NCBI GenBank assembly: GCA_016744555.1
Contig: JADGED010000127.1
Location: 1 to 6,982 of the forward strand
DNA: 6,982 nucleotides
Reading direction: 5' to 3'
Origin: Desulfuromonadaceae bacterium
GTDB taxonomy: Bacteria > Desulfobacterota > Desulfuromonadia > Desulfuromonadales > Geopsychrobacteraceae
A program made the position numbers and the translations under genes. The notes below the pieces were generated by a model. That model had not been told where the DNA came from. It searched no databases and saw only the letters and a program-made list of their open reading frames with translations. Below, in pieces: positions 1-6,397 of the stretch. Numbering within the stretch: position 1 is the first letter of the stretch; each line of letters starts with the position of its first letter.

Positions 1-205
1 CGCTAATACAACTCACTCCTAATAACTATTATAACCACCGTTTTCATAACACTTTTGACTACAACCACTTTGTTTATAATGACTATTTTGTTCATATTGT
101 TTACGGAGTTTTAGTTAGAGTGATAATAAAAAAGGATGGAATAACTAGGCGATGATAGGACTATCAAATGTCGACGATGCTATAAGCTGTCAGCCATAAA
201 CAACA
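1..205. other. AT-rich intergenic stretch with no convincing gene
   Basis: This left-edge stretch is AT-rich and holds no open reading frame that looks like a gene. On the minus strand a 30-codon frame runs from an ATG at 95 to a TAG near 3, but it has no Shine-Dalgarno sequence and its product is a low-complexity run of Val, Ile and Lys, so I do not call it. A small palindrome, TGATAG-GA-CTATCA, lies at 153-166. On the minus strand an AGGAG-like motif lies close to the left edge and could serve a gene starting outside the window. On the plus strand TTGACT (55-60) and TATAAT (75-80) are only 14 nt apart, too close for a normal sigma-70 promoter. Confidence 0.5.
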
Positions 206-239
206 AAGCCACCAAATACAAAAAAGTAGCTGGCGGCTT
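206..239 (-). terminator. possible weak terminator hairpin downstream of selB
   Basis: AAGCCACCA at 206-214 pairs with TGGCGGCTT at 231-239 to make a 9-bp stem with one G-U pair and a 16-nt loop. The hairpin starts 31 nt past the selB stop codon. Read on the minus strand, it is followed by a broken U tract (TGTTGTTTA). This fits a weak intrinsic terminator for the selA-selB transcript, but the long loop and interrupted T run make it uncertain. Confidence 0.35.
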
Positions 240-269
240 GGTTCAATACAAAAAAAATGCTCGTGCTGG

Positions 270-2177
270 TCAAATTGGCAATTGCCAAGCAACCCGCTTA
301 TCCTCAACTCGACGGGTATATTTGCAGCTGTCAAACAATTCCAATAAGGCCTGTACTTGCTTACGACCACTACCAACCTTATCGCGAAATTCTGCCAAAC
401 TCATAGTATCTTGTTGCGCAAAAATATCAACCAACGCTTTCTTAGCTTGTTGGTAACACTCCATATGCAAAGAACTCTCGTTATTTAACCGCACTAGAGA
501 ACCCTCTAAAACCAAATAAGAAAAATAAACTTCACTATCTAGCCCTTCCAACCCTAGCTGCAGCAAAACGTCCTTATTATTCTTAACTTGAAAGCCACTA
601 GTACGGAAGTAAGATTCAAGCTTTTCCAAAATCTGTAGTTCTTCTGCTGTCGGCTGCGGTTGCCAATCAATTGTGGCAATCAAATCACCATTTTGCTTGA
701 TGACTTTCTCTTCTAATGCCCATTGTAATAACACCTCAAATGCTTTCGGCGCCAAATTATCTGCTAACTGGGATTGCAGCGTAGCCCTGGGGATACCGTG
801 ACAAAGGTGATGCTTTAGCTGGTAATCACCAGCTATTTGCGGCATTTGTTGCTTCCAACTACGCACCCTTGCAGCAGTTACCCATTGTTCCGCCAGTAGT
901 TCTACTTCCCCTTCGGTTTTGAGCTTTTCTAGCCCTTGCAGCAGCTGTTCACGCCCAGTACCGGTCTGTTTTTCCAATTCCCGGAGACGGGCAACTTTCA
1001 ACTCATCTAACTTTTGTAACCAAAAACCAAGATCACCAGAAGCGAGATCATTTAACCGTTTGGTCACTTCGTTACGGAAACGTTTGTGCTTTTGCGGTTC
1101 AGTATCAATAACCATACCGCCACCAATTGTTACCATCGGCGAATAAGACCGAACGATAAAGCGATCCCCTCGATAAGCGAGCAAAGGACGATCAAGAACC
1201 AACTGCACTAACGCTTCTTCACCGGGCGCAAGTTCGTCACGATCGAGCAAAACCACTTTTGCGACACTACGACCGGTACCAAGGTGCAAATGAACTGGTT
1301 TGCGGAATTTTATTGGCCGGGGCGCATCTGCAAGTAGATTTAAGCGGACATCAATTCTATCACTGGTGCGAAACAGGCCAGGGGTACCAATAACTGAACC
1401 ACGTGGTAGTTGATCACGATTTACCCCGGAAAGATTCAACGCTACTCGTTGCCCCGCAACAACCTCATCAACTGCTTGATCGTGTGCTTGAATCTCACGG
1501 ACTCTGGCACTAACTGTCGCCGGTAAAATTTCCAACGTATCACCGGTATTAATTTTGCCACTGCTCAAGGTTCCGGTTATTACCGTACCAAAACCACTGA
1601 TACTAAAACATCTATCCACCGGTAATCGCACGGCACCACTAGAATCGCGGACAGGAACCCGTTGTAGTTGCTCACGAATGGTATCCATCAACGCTGGCAA
1701 TCCTGCCCCGGTAATGGAAGACACCCGGCAACAAGGAGCTTTTTCGAGAAAGGTTCCAGCAACTTGCTCGCGGATCTCCTCTTCGACAATATCGAGCCAA
1801 TCGGGTTCAACTAAATCAGATTTAGAGAGAACCAGAATTCCATTTTTAACTTGGAGTAATTCCATTATCTGCAAGTGTTCACGGGTCTGTGGCATAACCC
1901 CTTCGTTGGCATCAATTACCAACAACACCAGATCAATTCCGGCAATACCGCTAAGCATTTGGGGGATAAATTTTTCGTGCCCAGGGACATCAACTACCCC
2001 GGCAATTTGTCCATCACCAAGGTCGAGAGGGGCAAAACCTAGTTCAATGGAAATGCCCCGTTTTTGTTCCTCGCCCAACCGATCAGTTTCAATCCCAGTT
2101 AAGGCTCTAATCAATGCAGACTTGCCGTGATCAACATGCCCAGCAGTACCAATAATATAATGTCCCAACTCTGCCAC
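270..2177 (-). CDS. selB: selenocysteine-specific translation elongation factor SelB
   Basis: SelB is a GTPase that replaces EF-Tu for selenocysteine: it binds Sec-tRNA and the SECIS hairpin of the mRNA and delivers Sec at UGA codons on the ribosome. The 635-residue product is close to the E. coli length (about 614). The N-terminal GTPase domain shows G1 GTAGHVDHGKS (10-20), the switch I region RGISIELGF (40-48), G3 DVPGHE (63-68) and G4 SKSD (118-121). Beta-barrel domains follow to about residue 360. The C-terminal part (about 375-635) fits the tandem winged helices that read SECIS; the last one carries AEFRDKVGSGRK and TRRVEDKRV. I chose the GTG at 2177 because AAAGGA (2184-2189) sits 6 nt upstream and it places the G1 loop at the usual distance from the N-terminus. 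A frame open to 2270 would add 31 residues unlike the family. The stop is TGA. The gene is coupled to selA, whose stop lies 2 nt upstream. Confidence 0.96.
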   Translation of the reverse strand: MAELGHYIIGTAGHVDHGKSALIRALTGIETDRLGEEQKRGISIELGFAPLDLGDGQIAGVVDVPGHEKFIPQMLSGIAGIDLVLLVIDANEGVMPQTREHLQIMELLQVKNGILVLSKSDLVEPDWLDIVEEEIREQVAGTFLEKAPCCRVSSITGAGLPALMDTIREQLQRVPVRDSSGAVRLPVDRCFSISGFGTVITGTLSSGKINTGDTLEILPATVSARVREIQAHDQAVDEVVAGQRVALNLSGVNRDQLPRGSVIGTPGLFRTSDRIDVRLNLLADAPRPIKFRKPVHLHLGTGRSVAKVVLLDRDELAPGEEALVQLVLDRPLLAYRGDRFIVRSYSPMVTIGGGMVIDTEPQKHKRFRNEVTKRLNDLASGDLGFWLQKLDELKVARLRELEKQTGTGREQLLQGLEKLKTEGEVELLAEQWVTAARVRSWKQQMPQIAGDYQLKHHLCHGIPRATLQSQLADNLAPKAFEVLLQWALEEKVIKQNGDLIATIDWQPQPTAEELQILEKLESYFRTSGFQVKNNKDVLLQLGLEGLDSEVYFSYLVLEGSLVRLNNESSLHMECYQQAKKALVDIFAQQDTMSLAEFRDKVGSGRKQVQALLELFDSCKYTRRVEDKRVAWQLPI

Positions 2178-2179
2178 GA

Positions 2180-3592
2180 TTAATCCTTTGCCTTGAGTAC
2201 GGAGATCAAAATTTGCGCTAACAACGCCTCTTCTTCGGCAAATACCGCCCGCACATTGACCAATAAGCAATCATTTTGCACCCGAACAACAACGGCAGGA
2301 GAAAAAGTACGTAACTGTTTTGCTAGCTCTGCTGCTCGGCCAGAATGGGGATTAATCTCCAGCGCCCAATCAGATAATTCGGTCAGCGGCATAGCACCAC
2401 CACCGACGCGCGAAACGTCTTCTATCAATTTAACTTCAGCTGCCAACCCTGCTGCCTGCAACTGCTCAAAAAGGTGCTGACAGCGTTGCTGCTGCTCTTC
2501 TGCAGCTGCCGTAAACATATTTAGCACCGGCAATTCTTGCAATGCCTGCTCGGGTTTTAAATACAACTGTAATGTCGATTCAAGGGCTGCTAAAGTTAAT
2601 TTATCAATCCGTAATGCCCGAGCCAAAGGGTGCTTACGTAGTTTTTGGATTAAATCTTTGCGCCCAACAATAATTCCCGCTTGCGGTCCACCAAGCAACT
2701 TATCGCCACTAAAGGTTATAACATCTACTCCAGCCTTGACCACTTCAGGGACGGTTGGTTCACGCTCCAGGCCATAAGTACTGAGATCGATTAACAAACC
2801 GCTACCAAGGTCTTCCATCAAGATCAGATCTTTTTCCCGAGCCAGTGGTAACAATTCAGTTGCCGTTACCTCTTTGGTAAATCCGACGATACGGTAATTG
2901 CTGGTATGCACCTTAAGTAAGATTTCGGTGTTGTCGTTAATTGCCTTTTGATAGTCGTGAAGATGGGTGCGATTAGAAGAACCAACTTCACGTAAAATCA
3001 CCCCCCCAGCTTCCATCACATCAGGTATCCGAAATGCGCCACCAATTTCAACTAGTTCACCGCGTGACACTACTGCCTCACGGCCTTTACCTAATGCAGT
3101 GAGGGCCAACAAAACCGCCCCTGAGTTATTGTTCACTACCAGCGCCGCTTCTGCTCCAGTCAACCGAGTCAATAAACTTTCAACATGACTAAAGCGCTCA
3201 CCACGACGGCCAGTATCGAGATCAATTTCAAGGTTTGAATAGCCAGCTGCAACATCATTGATTGCCCGCAATGCTTGGGGCGAAAGCGGTGCACGACCTA
3301 AATTTGTATGTAGCAGGGTTCCGGTAGCATTAATGACTTTACGTAATGATGGCTGCAACAATTGCCGACATTTAACTGCAGCCTTTGCAGCTAAATTTTC
3401 TGGTTGCAAGCGTTCTGGAGAGATGGCATTTCCCGTTTCAAGAATTTCCTGTCGCAACGTTGCGATCAAATCTTGCGCTGCCTCAGATAAAACTTCTTGC
3501 GGCAACTGTTGGAGTAGCTCTTGTAATACTTGCTCACGTAAAATGCGATCAATTGCTGGCAAGGAGCGCAGCAAATTGTGTCGTTCGCTCAT
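2180..3592 (-). CDS. selA: L-seryl-tRNA(Sec) selenium transferase SelA
   Basis: SelA is a cytosolic PLP enzyme that converts Ser-tRNA(Sec) to Sec-tRNA(Sec) using selenophosphate, the step before SelB. The 470-residue protein matches the usual bacterial length (about 463 in E. coli). It has an N-terminal helical tRNA-binding part (LRSLPAIDRIL at 8-18), the conserved RKVINATGTLLHTNLGRAPL (84-103), NNNSGAVLLAL (154-164) and the PLP site SGDKLLGGPQAGI with the expected Schiff-base lysine K298. I chose the ATG at 3592 because AGAGG (3600-3604) sits 7 nt upstream and the protein then starts MSERHNLLRSLP as in the family. The frame stays open to an ATG at 3670, but that start has no ribosome site and adds 26 unrelated residues. 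It is first in the selA-selB pair. No single promoter stands out in the gap to the divergent tRNA gene. No sign of damage is seen. Confidence 0.97.
   Translation of the reverse strand: MSERHNLLRSLPAIDRILREQVLQELLQQLPQEVLSEAAQDLIATLRQEILETGNAISPERLQPENLAAKAAVKCRQLLQPSLRKVINATGTLLHTNLGRAPLSPQALRAINDVAAGYSNLEIDLDTGRRGERFSHVESLLTRLTGAEAALVVNNNSGAVLLALTALGKGREAVVSRGELVEIGGAFRIPDVMEAGGVILREVGSSNRTHLHDYQKAINDNTEILLKVHTSNYRIVGFTKEVTATELLPLAREKDLILMEDLGSGLLIDLSTYGLEREPTVPEVVKAGVDVITFSGDKLLGGPQAGIIVGRKDLIQKLRKHPLARALRIDKLTLAALESTLQLYLKPEQALQELPVLNMFTAAAEEQQQRCQHLFEQLQAAGLAAEVKLIEDVSRVGGGAMPLTELSDWALEINPHSGRAAELAKQLRTFSPAVVVRVQNDCLLVNVRAVFAEEEALLAQILISVLKAKD
2184..2189 (-). promoter_or_regulatory. ribosome binding site that sets the selB GTG start
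   Basis: AAAGGA on the minus strand lies inside the last codons of selA, 6 nt before the GTG at 2177. Because the selA stop codon lies between this site and the GTG, ribosomes finishing selA can re-initiate directly on selB. The site supports the GTG start over the longer upstream frame. Confidence 0.75.
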
Positions 3593-3599
3593 GGGATAT

Positions 3600-3604
3600 C
3601 CTCT
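3600..3604 (-). promoter_or_regulatory. ribosome binding site that sets the selA ATG start
   Basis: AGAGG on the minus strand, in the context GAAGAGGATATCCC, ends 7 nt before the ATG at 3592. The alternative in-frame ATG at 3670 has only A/T-rich sequence upstream, so this site decides the start. Confidence 0.75.
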
Positions 3605-3685
3605 TCGTAGAGATGGCAATTTTGCGCACGGAAGTTTACCACGAGATTTAATCAATGAACAACCATACATAAATGTTTTTTGTTA

Positions 3686-3715
3686 TTGACACTTTAGCAA
3701 CTGCTTTGTTATAAA
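3686..3715 (+). promoter_or_regulatory. sigma-70-type promoter of the tRNA-Ala gene
   Basis: A perfect -35 box TTGACA (3686-3691) is followed after 18 nt by TATAAA (3710-3715), or after 17 nt by TTATAA in the overlapping register. Transcription would start near 3721-3723, only a few bases before the mature tRNA 5' end at 3729. The segment just after the -10 box, TCGCC, is GC-rich. That is a common feature of stable-RNA promoters under stringent control; the regulation here is inferred. Confidence 0.8.
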
Positions 3716-3728
3716 TCGCCACTGTAGT

Positions 3729-3804
3729 GGGGCTGTAGCTCAGTTGGGAGAGCGTTTGACTGGCAGTCAAAAGGTCCGCGGTTCGATCCCGCGTAGCTCC
3801 ACCA
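3729..3804 (+). tRNA. tRNA-Ala, anticodon GGC, with encoded CCA
   Basis: The 76-nt sequence folds as a full cloverleaf. The acceptor arm GGGGCTG pairs with TAGCTCC and includes the G3-U70 wobble pair, the identity element for alanyl-tRNA synthetase. The D arm is GCTC/GAGC. The anticodon arm TTTGA/TCAAA has the loop CTGGCAG, giving anticodon GGC, which reads GCC and GCU. The variable loop is AGGTC, and the T arm CGCGG/CCGCG has the loop TTCGATC. The discriminator is A and the 3' CCA is encoded. It stands alone, opposite in strand to all neighbours, with its own promoter upstream and a terminator downstream. No integrase or repeat suggests that it serves as an integration site. Confidence 0.98.
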
Positions 3805-3819
3805 AAATTTAAAAACAAA

Positions 3820-3854
3820 ACGGGAACTCAGCTAACTGCTGGTTCCCGTTTTTT
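3820..3854 (+). terminator. strong intrinsic terminator, probably bidirectional
   Basis: ACGGGAAC (3820-3827) pairs with GTTCCCGT (3842-3849), and the stem continues as CAGC/GCTG (3829-3832 with 3838-3841) around a TAACT loop, with one bulged T at 3828. Six T residues (3849-3854) follow on the plus strand, so it ends the tRNA transcript 15 nt after the CCA. On the minus strand the same stem is followed by TTTTGTTTTT, and it lies about 50 nt past the stop of the convergent cyclase gene, so it can serve both. Confidence 0.88.
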
Positions 3855-3900
3855 GTGGATATATGCCAAAGAAATTGATCACACCTCTTAAATAAAAAGA

Positions 3901-5505
3901 TCAAACACAACTCCCCCAATTTTCGGATCTGTTTCTTCCATTTTTCTTTGCCCGATACAGTGCTTGATCGGCATAATTTAATAATTTTTCTTGATTATCT
4001 GTGTCAGCGGGAAAGGCAGCTACTCCTAATGAGATGGTAACTGGAACGGTTTCTCCCTGAAATGAAAGTTTCAGATTTTCAACATTTTTACGCAGCCTTT
4101 CAGCTACATCCATTGCGCCAGCAAGTCCAGTATCCTCAAGGAGGATAGCAAATTCTTCGCCACCAATCCGGGCCGACAAATCACCAACTCTAACCACATC
4201 AGCAAGCTGGTTAGCCACCTGCTGTATAACTTGATCACCGAAAGGGTGACCATAAACATCATTTATCCGTTTAAACAAATCAATGTCACAAATAATCAAA
4301 CTAAATTTACCATTTCGACGCTTGGCACGTTCATGCATCGCCGCAAACCCGCGCTTAAATGCCCGTCGGTTCGCAATACCAGTTAACGGATCAGTTATCG
4401 CCATTTGTTGAATCTGCTCATGCGAATGGGCAAGATCTACCTTTATAGCAACCTGCGCAGCTATCATTTCTAGCATTTCCGGACAATTACGTGCAAATTG
4501 ATTCTCTGCACGTGCCGCAACTATCAACACCCCAGAAACGGGGGTATCTTCTTGATACAGCGGAACAACCAAAACTGATTGATATAGATCAAAAAGCTTC
4601 AAACCGTTTACAACCGGTGCTCGCCCTATGCTAGAGGCACGTTCTGGTAAGATACAACGGTACTTTACTGCCTGCCCGACAATAGAATCTGCCAATTTAA
4701 AGCGCTGATGTAAAACAGTACTGGTACAATGACCCTCTAAATAATGAATCTCGTGATTTTCACCATCAATCAAACTGATAGCTACCAGATCAGACTGCAC
4801 GACAAACCCTAATGATTTACAAGCTGCTTCATACACAGACTGCATATCAAGAGCAGAATTCAAAGTACGCAAACCATTAAATACGAGCTGTAGCGCCCTA
4901 CGTTCAACATCGGTTAATAGCAAATCACGAGAAATAGCTAAGCACTTAGCTATATGTTGAGCAGCCTTGTCGAGAATCTGCCTTTCTGCTGCAGACCAAG
5001 CCTCAACGGAATTACGATCAGCACACAAGATACCGCTATCACCTGAAGTCTGTATATTTTGATCACCACAATAAACATTTTGGGCAATAAAAGCCCCAAC
5101 ATTAATAGTATTTCGGTAATATGGTATAGAGGGAGAATTTGAGCCATAAGGAGATAACGTAATTTCGGAACAATCTTTTAGTGCTCCAAAGATACCTGCA
5201 CCAACCGGGTAACTACCAGTAACAACATCGGAACCGACACTAGAAAATGCATACGTAGAAATATTTCCATTTGCGGGGCCTGACCATAGCAGGACTACTG
5301 AATTAGCATTAAGGGCAAGACGTATTATTTCAAGTTGACTTTCAACTACCTGACGAAATTGCTGCAAGACATGCATACGATCAGCAGAGATTAGATCACT
5401 TACTTTTTCTAACCTAAACGGCAATGAATCTATAGCCTCATTTAAATCTGTCAAAGGAGGATTCTGCTGCCTAGATCTTGTAAGTTTCGAAAACCAATTA
5501 GCCAT
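3901..5505 (-). CDS. GAF-GAF-GGDEF diguanylate cyclase, cytosolic
   Basis: The C-terminal GGDEF domain (about residues 365-525 of 534) should condense two GTP into the second messenger c-di-GMP. It keeps the entry motif TDPLTGIANRR (371-381), the metal-binding CDIDLFKRIND (406-416) with YGH, and an intact GGEEF active site (448-452). RVGD (439-442), five residues before GGEEF, is a complete RxxD inhibitory site, so product feedback is likely. Upstream are two GAF-like sensor regions: a divergent one (about 45-195, with C112, C146, C161 and C188) and a more typical one (about 205-358). No signal peptide, membrane segment or EAL domain is visible. The signal sensed is unknown. I chose ATG 5505 over the adjacent TTG at 5508; the ribosome site is weak (GAAAG). 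It is a single-gene unit between two terminators, with a candidate sigma-54 promoter upstream. The stop is TGA. Confidence 0.93.
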   Translation of the reverse strand: MANWFSKLTRSRQQNPPLTDLNEAIDSLPFRLEKVSDLISADRMHVLQQFRQVVESQLEIIRLALNANSVVLLWSGPANGNISTYAFSSVGSDVVTGSYPVGAGIFGALKDCSEITLSPYGSNSPSIPYYRNTINVGAFIAQNVYCGDQNIQTSGDSGILCADRNSVEAWSAAERQILDKAAQHIAKCLAISRDLLLTDVERRALQLVFNGLRTLNSALDMQSVYEAACKSLGFVVQSDLVAISLIDGENHEIHYLEGHCTSTVLHQRFKLADSIVGQAVKYRCILPERASSIGRAPVVNGLKLFDLYQSVLVVPLYQEDTPVSGVLIVAARAENQFARNCPEMLEMIAAQVAIKVDLAHSHEQIQQMAITDPLTGIANRRAFKRGFAAMHERAKRRNGKFSLIICDIDLFKRINDVYGHPFGDQVIQQVANQLADVVRVGDLSARIGGEEFAILLEDTGLAGAMDVAERLRKNVENLKLSFQGETVPVTISLGVAAFPADTDNQEKLLNYADQALYRAKKNGRNRSENWGSCV

Positions 5506-5542
5506 CAATACACACTTTCACGAACACAACAGTCATTTCCCG

Positions 5543-5558
5543 AGCAACAACCTTACCA
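5543..5558 (-). promoter_or_regulatory. candidate sigma-54 (RpoN) promoter of the diguanylate cyclase gene
   Basis: On the minus strand TGGTAAGGTTGTTGCT fits the -24/-12 consensus TGGCACGNNNNTTGCW with two mismatches (T for C and A for C in the -24 element). It has the exact GG-N10-GC spacing: GG at 5557-5556 and GC at 5545-5544. Transcription would begin near 5532, leaving a leader of about 27 nt before the ATG at 5505. No good sigma-70 promoter is seen in this gap. The enhancer-binding protein that would activate it is not in the window. Confidence 0.6.
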
Positions 5559-5579
5559 TTCTCTTGTTAAAGCATATAT

Positions 5580-5609
5580 AAAAAAAGGGCGAATCCGAAG
5601 ATTCGCCCT
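5580..5609 (-). terminator. intrinsic terminator of the frdAB operon, UUCG-capped
   Basis: On the minus strand AGGGCGAATC pairs with GATTCGCCCT (5586-5609) as a perfect 10-bp stem closed by a C(UUCG)G tetraloop, an extra-stable RNA loop. It is followed by seven T residues (5586-5580). It lies about 36 nt after the frdB stop codon. It should separate the frd transcript from the cyclase gene downstream on the same strand. Confidence 0.92.
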
Positions 5610-5644
5610 AACAACAAAATATAAAACTTTAAACTATCAACCTA

Positions 5645-6397
5645 TTAAACGGTAGTAGTAGGTACTAACGTCTTTAAGTATTCACGGTTGAGCTTAGCGA
5701 TAAACTTGACACTAATTCCCTTAGGACAAGCAGCTTCACACTCGTAGTGATTAGTACAGTTACCAAATCCTTCATCAAGGATCGCCTGGGTCATAGCTTG
5801 AACCCGTGCACGAGCTTCTGGCTTACCCTGTGGCAAACTAGCAAGCTGGGCAACTTTAGCACTGGTATATAGCATTGCTGAACTATTTGGACATGCAGCA
5901 ATACATGCACCACAACCGATACACTCGGCAGCGTCCATTGCGTAATCAGCAGTTGGCTTACCAATCAAAATAGCATTACCGTCAGCAACACCGCCAGTGT
6001 GGCATGAAGAGTAACCACCAGCCTGCATAATTGAGTCAAGAGCAGCACGGTCAACGATCAAGTCTTTCTGAATTGGGAAAGCCTTTGCTCGCCATGGCTC
6101 AATAAAGATTTCATCACCATCATCAAACTGACGCATGTGCAGCTGACAAACAGTAGTTCTCTCTTCGTGTCCATGTGGACGACCGTTAATGACTTGTGAA
6201 CACATGCCGCAAATACCTTCACGACAATCGTGGTCAAAAGCAATTGGGTCTTGACCAGCCTTGATCAGCTCTTCATTAACGTCATCGAGCATCTCAAGAA
6301 ATGACTGGTCTGCGCTTATATTGTTAGCTGGATAAGTAACCAGCTTGCCTTTATCTTGTGGCCCCTTTTGGCGCCATACATGCAAAGTAAGGTTCAT
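5645..6397 (-). CDS. frdB: fumarate reductase/succinate dehydrogenase iron-sulfur subunit
   Basis: FrdB/SdhB carries electrons between the flavin subunit and the membrane quinone-reactive cytochrome b subunit, on the cytoplasmic face of the membrane. The 250-residue protein has all three cluster sites. The [2Fe-2S] ligands are C58, C63, C66 (CREGICGMC) and C84. By homology the [4Fe-4S] ligands are C159, C162, C165 and C224, and the [3Fe-4S] ligands are C169, C214 and C220. The SAMLYTSAKVAQLASLPQGKPEA segment between the last clusters is typical of the B-type enzymes of Bacteroides and Geobacter-like bacteria. The ATG start shares its A with the frdA stop (TAATG), and GAGGAG (6407-6412) lies 9 nt upstream. 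Since a terminator follows directly, the cytochrome subunit should be upstream of frdA (C-A-B order). Sequence alone cannot tell whether the enzyme runs mainly as reductase or dehydrogenase; sdhB is an equally fair name. Confidence 0.95.
   Translation of the reverse strand: MNLTLHVWRQKGPQDKGKLVTYPANNISADQSFLEMLDDVNEELIKAGQDPIAFDHDCREGICGMCSQVINGRPHGHEERTTVCQLHMRQFDDGDEIFIEPWRAKAFPIQKDLIVDRAALDSIMQAGGYSSCHTGGVADGNAILIGKPTADYAMDAAECIGCGACIAACPNSSAMLYTSAKVAQLASLPQGKPEARARVQAMTQAILDEGFGNCTNHYECEAACPKGISVKFIAKLNREYLKTLVPTTTV

Noticed and set aside
55..80. Plus-strand promoter TTGACT...TATAAT
   Set aside because: The spacer is only 14 nt, and no plus-strand gene follows.
3..95. 30-codon minus-strand frame starting at ATG 95
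   Set aside because: It has no ribosome binding site, its product is low-complexity (mostly Val, Ile and Lys), and the DNA is AT-rich with simple repeating composition.
164..376. 70-residue minus-strand frame with a hydrophobic, Trp- and Cys-rich end
   Set aside because: More than half lies inside the 3' end of selB in another frame. There is no ribosome site, and the tail covers the putative terminator hairpin.
1555..2130. 191-codon plus-strand open frame
   Set aside because: It lies wholly antisense to the conserved SelB GTPase domain. The product is Ser/Pro/Arg-rich without a family motif, as expected for a shadow frame.
3593..3670. Longer selA start at ATG 3670
   Set aside because: There is no ribosome site upstream, and the added 26 residues do not resemble SelA. 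The ATG at 3592 has AGAGG at good spacing.
3258..3689. 143-codon plus-strand open frame opposite selA
   Set aside because: It is antisense to the conserved N-terminal half of selA and has no recognisable motif. It also runs into the tRNA promoter.
3729..3804. tRNA-Ala as an attachment site for an integrated element
   Set aside because: There is no integrase, no direct repeat of the tRNA 3' end, and the tRNA is followed at once by its own terminator and a housekeeping-type gene.
3875..3904. Inverted repeat TTGATC...GATCAA around the cyclase stop codon, possible FNR-like or SECIS element
   Set aside because: An FNR site needs a 4-nt spacer, and here the arms are 18 nt apart. A SECIS is not supported because the UGA comes after a complete GGDEF domain, and reading on gives only about 22 unremarkable codons.
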